NCBI GenBank assembly: GCA_000444245.1
Contig: ATSW01004901.1
Coordinates: 1-26,726 of the forward strand
DNA length: 26,726 nt
Direction: 5' to 3'
DNA from: Botryllus schlosseri
Lineage: Eukaryota; Chordata; Ascidiacea; Stolidobranchia; Styelidae
The notes under the pieces were generated by a model, which did no database searches, was not told the DNA's origin, and was given only the letters and a program-made list of their open reading frames with translations. The position numbers and the translations under genes are program-made. How positions within the stretch are numbered: position 1 is the stretch's first letter; every line of letters starts with the position of its first letter. Below are positions 1 through 8,655 of the stretch, piece after piece.

Positions 1-456
1 GGATATAATGAATTTTCATCCCGCTGCAGGCCTGAGTATATTCGTGTTGCTATTTCGTCATAGTTTGCCATATGGGGATGGCTCGTCGCAGCTTGGGAAA
101 ACTAGATCATTCTAGTTGTGTAATTAGAGCGAAATGCCGGTTTTCCTCTGAATGCTTCAGGAGAACTGTATAGTGCGAAACGAGCCAAGCTTGCTGTACA
201 GACATTTGCTATTCTCCTGCTCATAAGAATGGACTATGGATATTAACTGGATTCGATTAAATGTCCCAGTTCTCGTGAATTCGGTAATTCTAATCTAAGT
301 TGAAAAAAACTAGCTATTCTAATTTTAATCTAATTTGTAAAATAATAGACATAATTCTACTCCGGAAAAAAGCTTTATAGCTGTAATTCTGATCTAGTTT
401 CGAAAATCTTCGAGTTATCCATGTCTGACTCGTGGACACATGAAAAGCGTCGCCGG
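1..456. other. Unassigned AT-rich sequence
   Basis: I see no gene or complete repeat here. Several short stretches repeat the motif TAATTCTAATCTA in degenerate form (about 285-400), which may be decayed repeat sequence. The short open frames have no splice or domain support. Confidence 0.4.
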
Positions 457-966
457 GGCTGGGCACCATGATTAGAGTACTCGAATCTGAATTGAGCATT
501 AATTCTAATGATTCGAGTCGAGTATTAAAACGCGATTTTTTTCGAGTACTGAAAATATACGCTCAACGCCGTTGAAAGTTAATTTGTCAACGAGGATTGT
601 AGTTTCCACTGTGAAAGCCTTGAAACCTTGATTGGCCGTATCGCATCATACGATACACATAGTATACAATGCCACTAACGTTAACCTGAAATAACATATT
701 TCTGAAGTCATGATCAGCCCACAACATGTCACAAAGCGCAATGAAATCGGTATGGTCGAAAAATACCCAAATATATCTTCAATGTGATGGAGACAGGCAT
801 TATATTCTTTGTGGACGCTTAAAAGATACAAATTTCAACATGGACATATCTTACATACTGTTATTAGGCCCATACGCCATAATGAGTGATACTCAAACAC
901 TCGATTCGAATCATAATGCGTGATTCAGGATCGAAACACTCAGGCACTCGATGTTGCCCAGCCCTA
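457..966. mobile_element. hAT-like non-autonomous element (about 510 bp)
   Basis: The left end reads GGCTGGGCACCAT and the right end, reverse-complemented, reads TAGGGCTGGGCAACAT, giving imperfect terminal inverted repeats. Both subterminal regions carry iterated ACTCGA/GATTCGA-type words. The flanks are GTCGCCGG (449-456) and GTCGCTGG (967-974), 7 of 8 identical, as expected for an hAT 8-bp target duplication. The interior has no recognisable transposase. The hAT assignment rests on duplication length and end style only. Confidence 0.7.
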
Positions 967-1004
967 GTCGCTGGTACAGAGGTGGGCGCCACTATTTCAA
1001 TAGA

Positions 1005-1110
1005 TTACGGGGAAGATAAGGCAGTGGTAGTGGTGACGATAAGCGCCTACTAATCGAGCGGCTGGGTGCGATTCCCTTCCGAGGTTTATCTGGGCTCTTT
1101 TTCCGCCGCC
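1005..1110 (+). repeat. Degenerate tRNA-derived SINE head (candidate)
   Basis: A B-box-like GGGTGCGATTCCC lies at about 1065-1077, preceded at about 1025-1045 by a TAGTGGT-type A-box-like stretch. It is followed by GAGGTTTATCTGGGCTC, the same body start seen in the SINE at 21770-21990 on the other strand. The 3' boundary is unclear and the copy is old. Confidence 0.4.
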
Positions 1111-1484
1111 CAGAAAAGACCCGACGAAAGAAAGCACTCACGGGAAATCGAAACAACCAGAAAGGGTATGTGCCCTGTTCAGATAAAAAATATAACTCGA
1201 CGGTTATTATTACGAGATTGGAAATTTAATTTCGCATCAGTCAGTCCATGCGATTCGGGAGTTGAATCCTTCTCGACTTTCATGGCGTATATATAGGCCT
1301 ATGTGCAGTAGGCCTACTATACAATCGGCTTCATACATGGATGTGCGACGTGCGTGATGTGGGGGCAAATATCGTCGTGGTGGAATCAAAGTAGCTCATA
1401 CATGTCCATTTTTTCAAATTGATAGAAAATCAAGTTTTAGTAAAATGTTGATATTGAAATTTTCATATTTCATGATTGAACTCA

Positions 1485-1752
1485 GTATCATTTTACTAAC
1501 AATTTCTTCATTTCAAAACACCACAAGACTGCGATACAATGAAAAGATGGGACGGTGTTAAAACCTTTAGATTGGCCTTTTAAAGCAGACACCCACTTGG
1601 GCCTAGGCGATGTAAAGAGGAGGAATGACGCTCACTGAATGAAAAGTAAAAGAAGATAATTTATAAAAGGACAATAAGCGACAAAAAGAGGTGGCATATG
1701 GGACGAAGGAATAGATCGATAGGTTAGGTCGTGGTCCAGTGAGCTTGAGGGT
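1485..1752 (-). mobile_element. CR1/Jockey-like LINE, 3' UTR fragment (copy a)
   Basis: On the minus strand this matches the 3' untranslated segments at 8225-8480 and 10230-10500: GGACCACGACCTAAC, then a TCATTCAGTG word, ATCGCCTAGGCC, GTGGGTGTC, and CTTTTCATTGTATCGCA near the 3' end. It lacks coding sequence, so the copy is strongly 5'-truncated. The end at about 1485-1500 is degenerate (TTAGTAAAA rather than AATAAACC). It is the same family as the other two fragments but inserted in the opposite direction. Confidence 0.75.
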
Positions 1753-1755
1753 TGA

Positions 1756-2330
1756 CGAGTAGGCCCTATTCATTCACTAGAAATTGCTTGGAAGTAATTC
1801 GGTCATTTCTTGGCCGTGTTTATGTTGGCCAGAGTCACATTGTTTCAAAGTAAATCAAGGCCAAGATGTGGCCGAACGAAAACGGAAACTTTACATAAAG
1901 TTAATTTAATCAAAATGTGTAAAATTGACATAAGCTGGCCTACTATGCGACACAGCGACGATATACTTTCATTTCGCGTCTTCAGTTCTAATATTGAAGA
2001 TGAACTGGATTAAGCTTTACATCCAAATATTGCATTCATATTATACGTTTTAAAACTGTTGACTGGGTGAACGCGATTCTCAGCGCTTGTCAGTCATGGG
2101 GTAATCGTGATTTGTAATCGTAATCGATTACAGCATTTCCAGGTAATCGCATTCGATGGTATTGCATATATTAGGCTAATTTCCATAGGCATACAATTAC
2201 TCAACTTTTTAGTTTTACAAGGAGTATTGGCTATGGCATAAACTGAAAAAGGAATAGCTAGTGCGATGCCTATCATATTAGCAGTGGGAATATCGAATTC
2301 AACCTCACTGCTCATGATTACGTCGTAAGC
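1756..2330. other. Unassigned, with iterated TAATCG words
   Basis: No gene is supported. At about 2099-2150 the word TAATCG/CGATTA recurs (including GTAATCGATTAC), beginning with CAGTCATGGGGTAATCG at 2092, which resembles an isolated transposon end; no partner end was found. A minus-strand open frame (2094-2342) has one hydrophobic stretch but runs into the transposon at 2331 and has no convincing splice borders. Confidence 0.3.
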
Positions 2331-2581
2331 CAGGGCGGGCAACTTCTACAGTCGACGGGCCGGATATAGGAAAATTAAGTACTTAGCGGGCCGGATTGCT
2401 GAATCGATACATTATTCGCCCATTCATCCATATATACAAGGAATAAATCGTATTTAATGAACGTATTTTAACGACAGTAATGTCACTCTAAAGCCATTTC
2501 TCGCCGATAATGACGATGATACAATGTGGATTCGAGAACAGCATTGTCATACAGGCGCCGCTATGTCTGCTTCTCTCTGGT

Positions 2582-3243
2582 CATAGTGTCGGATATGGTG
2601 TGAACACGATCAAATCTCACGGCTCAGTGAAATTGGTCTACGTCACACTTTCCATTTGGTCAAAGGAAATTTGACGGCAGTTTTTGCTTGCCGACTTGCC
2701 GAGCATTAAATTTGATAAAACGGGTATCAATCGAAAGCTACCGCGTTACTAATTGCAAAAATATAAATTCTATTCTGCTCATGGTCCTGGAACCCCCCAA
2801 AATCAACCTCGAATGTTGCCTTGTAACGGAGTTCGGTATTGTGACGCAGCCATGCCGTCTGAGCAGCTCAGGAGCAAGCGCGCACGAGAATAAGAATGTG
2901 AGTGCTCAATCGGTTGCGCAACAGGGGCCAATACGCTTGCGGTTTATACTCTGTTTCTCACCTGCTCCCAGACGGCATGGTTGCGTCACAATACCAACTC
3001 CGTTACAATGCAGCATTCGAAGCCGATTTTGGGGGGTTCCAGGAACATGAGCACAATAGAATTTATATTTTTGCAACTAGTAACGCGGTAGCTTTCGATT
3101 GATACCCGTTTTGTCAAATTTAATAATCGGCAAGCCGGTCAAAAATTACCGTCAAATTGCGTTTGACGAAAGGGAAAGTCAGACGTAGACCAATTTCACT
3201 GAGCCGTGAGATTTGCTTGTGCACACACCAGTAGGACACCATG
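2582..3243. mobile_element. Long fold-back (palindromic) element, copy 1
   Basis: The two halves are inverted copies of each other. Arms of roughly 280 bp (about 2582-2865 and 2960-3243) flank a spacer of about 100 bp. The termini read CATAGTGTC and, on the other strand, CATGGTGTCC. Landmarks shared with the copy at 9013-11605 are AAATCTCACG, TTGACGG, GACTTGCCGAGC, ATCAATCGAAAGCT and ATATAAATT. The flanks are CTCTGGT (2575-2581) and CTCTGAT (3244-3250), a 7-bp duplication with one mismatch. It sits inside the hAT at 2331-3864. The superfamily is not assigned. Confidence 0.8.
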
Positions 3244-3439
3244 CTCTGATCAATCAACACACGGTGCAATCCCTAATTATTATTTCAAGGCATTCGATAA
3301 GCCCGCCCCAAATTTACCAAGATATCAATTCATAAGGGCTGAGTAGGTGATGAGATATCGTCGTTGTTCATCTGTGTGGCCCATTTTATCTCGATATTGA
3401 ATTCATGCGGACCGCGGCATCTATGAGTCGGCGAACCCT

Positions 3440-3595
3440 GACATAAGCGGTGTCTTGACAAAAGCCTAAAAGTGTGCCGTGCTACAAGTCGGCGGTTACG
3501 GAATTAAAATTAGAAATATTGGTCTGGTGTAAATGACCATTGTAGTCTACAAACACCATGATTACCACAAACATATTAGGGTTGAGTACATCGTA
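3440..3595 (+). repeat. SINE body without tRNA head
   Basis: It matches the 3' body of the tRNA SINEs at 13140-13405 and 11790-12050: GCGGTGTCTTG, GCCGTGCTACAAGTCGGC, GGTGTAAATGACCATTGTAG, and the ending ACCACAAACA. The tRNA-like promoter is absent, so this copy is 5'-truncated. It lies within the hAT element that ends at 3864. Confidence 0.65.
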
Positions 3596-3875
3596 AATGC
3601 CGATAATGCAAGTCTTCTCGCTTCGACGAACTTACGCGCAATCTCCACTCGCACGCTGCGCAATGTGCGCAACTGCGCATACATGTATAAAATAACATAC
3701 AGTCATTAAAATTTGACGTCGTAAGCAAGTAGCGGGGAATCTCAGCAAACTGTAGCCGCGGACCACATTATCATATAAGACGGAAAACTGTCCGCGGGCC
3801 GGACAAAATCCCTTCGCGGGCCGGATNNGTATNNNNGACAGGGCCGTATGTTGCCCCGCCCCTGTCGTAAGCTAT

Positions 3876-3950
3876 AGGGCTGGGCAAACTAAAGTGCCCG
3901 CAATAACGCTTTGTGCGGTGCGGCCCGCGAGAGCCTCCAGAAACGTAAAA
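3876..3950 (+). mobile_element. Solitary hAT-like end fragment
   Basis: TAGGGCTGGGCAAAC at about 3875-3889 resembles the terminus of the element at 457-966. It is followed by a GCGGCCCGCGAGAGCC word typical of hAT subterminal regions. No matching opposite end was found downstream, so the element is partial or decayed. Confidence 0.4.
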
Positions 3951-4031
3951 TGTATACTAAAAATCAAATCACTATGGGTAGCCTACTTCATTCAACGTTT
4001 TCTTAATCTATTTCAACATGATAATGACAAG

Positions 4032-4281
4032 ACTGTGTGATTATCTCATACTACTATCTCTCTCTCCAGTAGTTTCCCTAAACGCATGAGCGATCTCGTC
4101 TTCCTGTTGTTGCATCGAATAGCCTAATCCCTATTGCTCCGACAACTCACAAGACGTGGGTGCTAATATATANAATACATGCACGCACGTCGCACAATCA
4201 CAACAACAGGAAGACGAGATCGCTCATGCGTTTAGGGAAACTACTGGAGAGAGAGATAGTAGTATGAGATAATCACACAAA
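4032..4281. repeat. Perfect 79-bp inverted repeat (fold-back MITE)
   Basis: Bases 4034-4112 and 4201-4279 are exact reverse complements over all 79 bp, with an 88-bp spacer. The arms contain a TCTCTCTCTCC run. The 6-bp word GACAAG occurs just outside both ends (4026-4031 and 4282-4287) and may be a target duplication. No difference between the arms suggests recent insertion or ongoing conversion. The right edge lies only a few bases beyond the stop codon of the minus-strand gene ending at 4288, so the hairpin would sit in that gene's 3' UTR. Confidence 0.85.
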
Positions 4282-4287
4282 GACAAG

Positions 4288-5119
4288 TTATATTCTTATC
4301 ATAGTATTTTTTATTTCATTATGGCACGATAGCCTGACCTCGAGGCCCATGCATTTTGACAAGTTAACATCACAGAAAGTGAAACGTAAATGCCCTAATT
4401 CGGACCACCAGCGTGATTTTAGACTGGCAACACGAATATATACTTTTAGTGTTGTAGGCCTACTTGGAGAAACCGATTTGCGAGTGTGTAAGATATCTTT
4501 AGAACTCAAATACTCTTCAAAAACTACCATATCGCAGGTACGGCCAGATTTCCTGATCAGGCAAAAAAAATGATTCCAATAACGGATCCAGACATAATCT
4601 CTAGGTGATACTGAGGTTTGCTCGGTGGATTGGCAAAAATGTCTGTGTCAAATTTATTATTGCTGTTGTTTTCTTATCGCCATGATAAGTTTCCCTACTT
4701 ACAAGTTTCGTTGCTTTGGGCCTGCCGTTTCTGCGGCATAAAATATCTCCAGTTTTGCAGTGGCGTCAAGAAATCTTTTCCAATCTAGTGTACAGGTGAA
4801 GCAATAATCATTTGTAATGCAATATGGCTTAATATGGAAGTTGCAGCTGGATTTGCCGCATTCACAAGGCAAACAAAATGATCTACATATCGCATTGAAG
4901 CTCTCATCTCCTTGCCTCTCGCACTCGGATAATATGCATAGTCTTTCATCAATCGATCCAACGAGTATCAATCCAATCCGGCACGAATGGGCAAAGTGGG
5001 CATTGGGAGAGGTTTTAGCCCACCCCGGTGTTAAATATTTACCTCGACATACTGACGCAACCAGCTATTGAGGGGAGTACAACATATCGCACCAAGTCGA
5101 TGTGAACGATACCAAACAT
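4288..5119 (-). CDS. Small cysteine-rich secreted protein, 3 exons, unknown family
   Basis: Model: exon 1 5119-5043, exon 2 4942-4703, exon 3 4552-4288, giving 193 aa. Exon 1 starts at an ATG and encodes a signal-like peptide with core YVVLPSIAGCV. Donors are GAG|GTAAAT at 5042 and ACTT|GTAAGT at 4702. Exon 3 follows a strong acceptor (T-run, GCCTGATCAG). All junctions are phase 2, and the introns are 100 and 150 bp. Exon 2 has ten cysteines, including CRSFCLPCECGKSSC; exon 3 adds four and contains the strand-like LKVYIRVASL. I recognise no family, but the pattern suggests a disulfide-rich extracellular protein. The exon 2 start is the weakest point: an alternative phase-2 acceptor at 4915 also fits. 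A perfect 79-bp inverted repeat follows the stop. Confidence 0.5.
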
Positions 5120-5379
5120 AGAGTGTTTATCCTCAATGTAATTCTAGTGCTTGGTTTTGCCGATGCAATAGAGTTCGGAACAATGCCGATTCTCATCAAT
5201 GACGTGAATTCAACTTTCTTAGACGGGAAAAAAGTTATATATATTAGCATTTCAGCAACCAGTAAACCTACAATGATAGTTATCGGTTAGTTCTGATTTT
5301 ATATTATGCGGGTTCTATCGCTATATCCATACTATACTATATAAAAGTACTAGGGTTGATTACAAACCCTTCTCTTTTA

Positions 5380-5541
5380 TTACATCAGGTGCCGTAAATG
5401 ATGCCAGAAATTTTCAAATCCTCTTTTAACAATACTTCCAGGTTCCGCACATCTATGTTGACGCTCAATCACAGTCTCTATTAATTTTTTAGACTGTGCC
5501 GTACATTTATGTATTCTATCGATGCCTAGATGACTAGCAGC
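5380..5541 (-). CDS. Possible 3'-terminal exon, unknown
   Basis: A minus-strand open frame ends with TAA at 5380 and is followed at once by AATAAA in GTAATAAAAG, as in a compact 3' end. The peptide includes KLIETVIERQH and FENFWHHLRHL, which look helical. The hAT at 5542-6828 begins exactly where the frame would continue upstream, so any earlier part of the exon is separated by that insertion and the MITE at 6841-7102. No family is recognised, and the frame may be chance. Confidence 0.25.
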   Translation of the reverse strand, partial: AASHLGIDRIHKCTAQSKKLIETVIERQHRCAEPGSIVKRGFENFWHHLRHLM

Positions 5542-6828
5542 CAATGTTCCCTCTAAGTACAGGGTATTTTTCAAAAATTTATGCAACTTTTTCATAAATT
5601 TTTCGCACTGCGCGCGATTTCAAGTCGCCAAATATCTTGATTATTGGGTACTCGTCCCCCAATAAAAAATACGATAGATTTATAGAAATGGGCTTATCGG
5701 CGTTGGCCATTACCGCGCCACGACGCACCAAGATATATAAAGTTTTAGGCCATGTAACATGCGACTCCAAGAAGTGTGCCAGAACGATCGGCTGCGAGAA
5801 AACCTTGGCCGTAAAGGACTGCCCCATGCGGACCGAAAACTTCGTTATATGTACAAAATACATATAGGTTTAATCGTCCATAAAGGCGCCGACTGTTCCT
5901 GTCTTGGCAATCGGAACCTCACAAGACAAATACCATCCCGCAGGAAAAAATTATATGCCAGTAAAGAAATATCAATCCGAAATCGTGTGATCTTTCAGTT
6001 TAGTACGTTTGGGCGATTCTATATTTTTTGATATAACAGACAGGAGGTCACGAAATAACATCATGTAACGAAGTNATACCAACGGGTCCACCCGCCCGAA
6101 GATGTCCAATTATTATTTACGTGCTCTGCAGTTTCAAAGACACCTCACTCAGCTCTACCGGTAAATCTGATTATACGTGAGCAGAGAGGACAAGGAATTG
6201 ATAGCAAAAAATATGCATTTCCCGATCTTATATTGACCGATTNTATNATGAATTATCGAAAATTTTNGCGCTGGCTCATTAAACAGTACAACNATAATTT
6301 CGTGGCAAAAGCGAACAATGTAATGGGGGGTGGGGCAGNTTATCACCCTATGGGAGCCNAAGACTCACGTTTTTTGGGGGAGGGGGGGCTAACGAGTTGC
6401 TGTTTCGTTCCTGCCAACGGGTATATACACCGGTGAGATGTTAAATTATTATGGAGGGGTCCTACCTTTTCAAACACACCTCCCTCAGCTCTACCGGTAA
6501 ATCAGATTACGTGAGCAGAGAGAGGATAAAAATTGATAGCAATATATACGCAATTCCAGATCATATTGACCGATTCAGCCATGAATTAGAAATATTTCTC
6601 GCGCCTCGCGCGTTTAGGCGAGAAAAGGTGACTCAGTAAACGTAGACCCAATGAAGCAGATAAGTAGCGGGGGAACAGCGTATAGCCTGAGGGGGGTCTG
6701 GGGGGCGAAGCCCCCCATAAGTTCGGCTTATCACCATATGGGGGGCCTGGTTGCGCACTGTTGTCCAAGGGCCTGCGCAGTGAGTTGGCATGTTTGCGCA
6801 GACTCGCGAAAAATTAAAGGGAACATTG
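5542..6828. mobile_element. hAT element, CAATGTTCCC family, about 1.29 kb
   Basis: The termini are CAATGTTCCCTCTAAG and, reverse-complemented, CAATGTTCCCTTTAAT. An exact 8-bp duplication CTAGCAGC lies at 5534-5541 and 6829-6836. The right subterminal part (CTGCGCAGTGAGTTGGC and related GCGCA words) matches the short family members near 14874-15245. The interior carries open frames on both strands between 5579 and 6031, without recognisable transposase motifs, and a tandem duplication at about 6079-6745. It is the longest member of this family in the window. Confidence 0.85.
6079..6745. repeat. Two-copy tandem duplication, period about 335 bp
   Basis: CCAACGGGT recurs at 6079 and 6414, and CTCAGCTCTACCGGTAAATC at 6148 and 6484, so the spacing is 335-336 bp. 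Homology continues through GTGAGCAGAGAG, ATATTGACCGATT and, after an insertion of about 50 bp in the second unit, TTATCACC...ATGGG. The second unit contains a short GC hairpin, GGGGGGCGAAGCCCCCC. Several ambiguous bases fall in the first unit. The duplication lies inside the hAT at 5542-6828. Confidence 0.7.
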
Positions 6829-6840
6829 CTAGCAGCTAGT

Positions 6841-7102
6841 CAGAGATGGTCAAAGTAGTCACCGCCGCTACTCAAGTAGAAGTAGAAGTAACGCCGGTAT
6901 TTCTACTCAAGTAGAAGTAGAAGTGGTTGTTCACAAGTAAGTAAGTAGGTATTCTACGATTATTTTTGCCTACAAAACTGAAAACTGTCAAGTAGAAGTA
7001 GAAGTAGTCTAAAATCATAACTACTTAAAAAGTAGTGTGAGTAGGCAAAATCTACTTCAAGTACTTCAAAAAGTAGAATTACTTCGTTACTGACCACCTC
7101 TG
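6841..7102. mobile_element. hAT MITE, CAGAGRTGGTCA family, 262 bp
   Basis: The ends are CAGAGATGGTCAAAGTA and, reverse-complemented, CAGAGGTGGTCAGTAACG. An exact 8-bp duplication CAGCTAGT flanks it (6833-6840 and 7103-7110). The interior is full of repeated AAGTAGAAGTAG and CTACTT words near both ends, probable transposase-binding iterons. It shares both ends with the 2-kb element at 9521-11525 and looks like a deletion derivative of it. Its left duplication overlaps the right duplication of the neighbouring hAT (6829-6836). Confidence 0.9.
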
Positions 7103-7199
7103 CAGCTAGTTGCTACTTCGATAAATGTGCATCGTTGAAAGTTATGTTACATCTTATTATGCAGTACTGACTCACTTTGCTCACGAAATCAACTAAAAC

Positions 7200-7424
7200 T
7201 ATTAAGCGGGTAACAAGTTTATTGTAAGCAGCACTTGAGCGAACTGACCAAAAGCACAATCAATGGCTTTATATATAAAGCGACATGAAAATAAGAGAAA
7301 GCACTGTACGCTTCGATAATCGCAGTGGTGGTGCCGCATGGTGTCGCCACAACGAAACCAATTNGTGCAAATCCGTGAAATATTACCCCAGGAAGGTCGA
7401 TTGCAGCACTCCACCACAGTCGAC
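7200..7424 (-). other. Open region with competing frames, possible degraded exon
   Basis: On the minus strand two frames stay open. One is hydrophobic (ending near YIKPLIVLLVSSLKCCL), the other cysteine-rich (ECCNRPSWGNISRIC). The hydrophobic frame continues on the far side of the MITE at 7425-8552, as far as about 8622, if the MITE and one duplication copy are ignored. The hydrophobic end is faintly like the last membrane helix of rhodopsin-type receptors, but the NPxxY motif is absent. I do not assign a function. Confidence 0.2.
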
Positions 7425-7766
7425 CAGAGATGAGCATGGATTAGGATTAGGTTTTGAAAAAACAGGATTTGTGAAATTTTGTCGGATTTGGATTGGATTT
7501 GGATTAGACATTTTTTTCAGAACAGATTAGAATTTGGATTGGATTTACCTATTTTCTGGGAGATTGAAATGTCGTGTGGCGAATGGCGACAAACTTTATT
7601 CAGATCAGTTATTAATGTACTTATGGTTACTAAGTTATCTTGAATCAAGTGAACCGTTGGTTGTGAAAGAAAATTTTCGAATCCCTCCATTGCATAAATT
7701 AGTATTTTTTCTGAATTTCCAGTTGGAATCGGATAAGGATTGGACATGGATTTGAATATGAAAAAG

Positions 7767-8480
7767 TCAAGTTACATTTTGGCATCCTCTGTTGGGGGGC
7801 TGCCAGTAAAACTGCACTCAAGCCACTGCAGAAACTACAGCATAAAGCACTCCGAATCATAGCTAGGGCCCCAAAGGGGCCTGGCTGCCCATCCAATAGG
7901 TCGCTGCTGAAGAGATTCGGCGTCCTAAACATAGAAGATATGCGGAAACTAGAAATCGCCAAGTTTATGTATCAGTTTCACTGCGGTCGTTGCCCCGAAT
8001 ATTTCAATGACTTCTTTACCTCTGAATCAAAAGCGCACAAGTACAACACACGCGCGTCCACGTCGTCCAAGTATCATATGATCGACAGAAAAGATCATCG
8101 CTCCATCAAATATGCCGGACCTGATGTGTGGAACTGTGTCCCGCCGGCCATCCGACAGTCGACGAGCATGTCCACATTCAAGTCGAAATACAAGCAATTA
8201 CTACTAAATAAATACAGTCCATCCTCAAGATTACCGGACCACGACTGAACTATCGATCTCGCTTCCCATGACATGCCGCCCTATTTCTTGTCGCATTCTT
8301 TTTCTATACTACCTTCTTTACTTTCATTCAGTGTGCATGCCTCCTCTTTACATCGCCTAGGCCAAGGTGGGTGTCAGATTCCATAGACTACTCCTTGTCG
8401 CTTCGACATCTTCCTGTCTTTTCATTGTATCGCATTTTTGTGGTGTATTGAACTGATAAAATTGCTAATAAACCAATGAT
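7767..8480 (+). mobile_element. CR1/Jockey-like LINE, 3' end (copy b)
   Basis: A 5'-truncated LINE inserted in the MITE at 7425-8552. It contains the last part of the reverse-transcriptase ORF and a 3' UTR of about 230 bp with CGCCTAGGCCAAGGTGGGTG and CTTTTCATTGTATCGCA, ending in AATAAACC. ATGAA occurs at both junctions (about 7758-7763 and 8477-8482) and may be a short target duplication. Copies a (1485-1752) and c (10230-10500) are from the same family. Confidence 0.85.
7770..8248 (+). pseudogene. LINE ORF2 C-terminus (5'-truncated)
   Basis: An open frame of about 159 codons ends at TGA 8246-8248. It reads FGILCWGAASK, then QHKALRIIARAP, HKYNTRAST, GPDVWNCVPPAIR and FKSKYKQLLLNKY. This is the conserved tail that follows the reverse-transcriptase domain in CR1/Jockey-group LINEs (YGI..WG, Q.K.LRII, H.Y.TR, G...WN..P..IR, FK..LK). 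The RT palm itself is missing, so the fragment cannot be active. The frame is undamaged, suggesting fairly recent insertion. Subfamily assignment would need alignment. Confidence 0.85.
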
Positions 8481-8655
8481 GAAGGATTTGGATTTGAAGG
8501 TTCGGATTTGGATTGGATTAGGACATAAAAATTTCAAATCCGCTCATCTCTGCGGTCGACATAACGCGATTCCGTACCTCCGCTCAAGCATATCCAGCGA
8601 CGGACTGATTTCGCCGCGAACCTATCATATAGCGTTAAGGGCGTGGCAGCTTCCA

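Larger units (their letters stand above)
2331..3864. mobile_element. hAT element, non-autonomous, about 1.53 kb
   Basis: The left end is CAGGGCGGGCAAC; the right end reverse-complements to CAGGGGCGGGGCAACATAC. Both subterminal regions have the GCGGGCCGGA word typical of many animal hAT elements. An exact 8-bp duplication TCGTAAGC flanks it (2323-2330 and 3865-3872). The body holds two later insertions: the fold-back element at 2582-3243 and a SINE body at about 3440-3595. No transposase frame remains. Ambiguous bases fall near its right end (3827-3836). Confidence 0.85.
7425..8552. mobile_element. hAT MITE, CAGAGATGAGC family, split by a LINE
   Basis: The ends are CAGAGATGAGC on both strands. 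Flanks CAGTCGAC (7417-7424) and CGGTCGAC (8553-8560) form an 8-bp duplication with one mismatch. Subterminal regions are rich in GGATTTGGATT words. The intact sister copy at 10765-11191 (opposite orientation) shows that about 7767-8480 is an insertion; without it the element is about 415-425 bp, matching the sister's 427 bp. Sequence of both halves follows the sister copy closely. Confidence 0.9.

Noticed and set aside
2094-2342. Minus-strand frame with one hydrophobic segment
   Set aside because: It crosses the boundary of the hAT at 2331 and the TAATCG-rich repeat, so it is unlikely to be a gene.
2688-3102. Two plus-strand open frames
   Set aside because: They lie within the fold-back element; the frames are by-products of its palindromic sequence.
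5102-5290. Plus-strand open frame of 62 codons with hydrophobic stretches
   Set aside because: It overlaps exon 1 of the minus-strand cysteine-rich gene and has no splice partner or recognised domain.
6696-6716. GC hairpin GGGGGGCGAAGCCCCCC resembling a bacterial terminator
   Set aside because: The context is eukaryotic and inside a transposon; no downstream U-run or operon.
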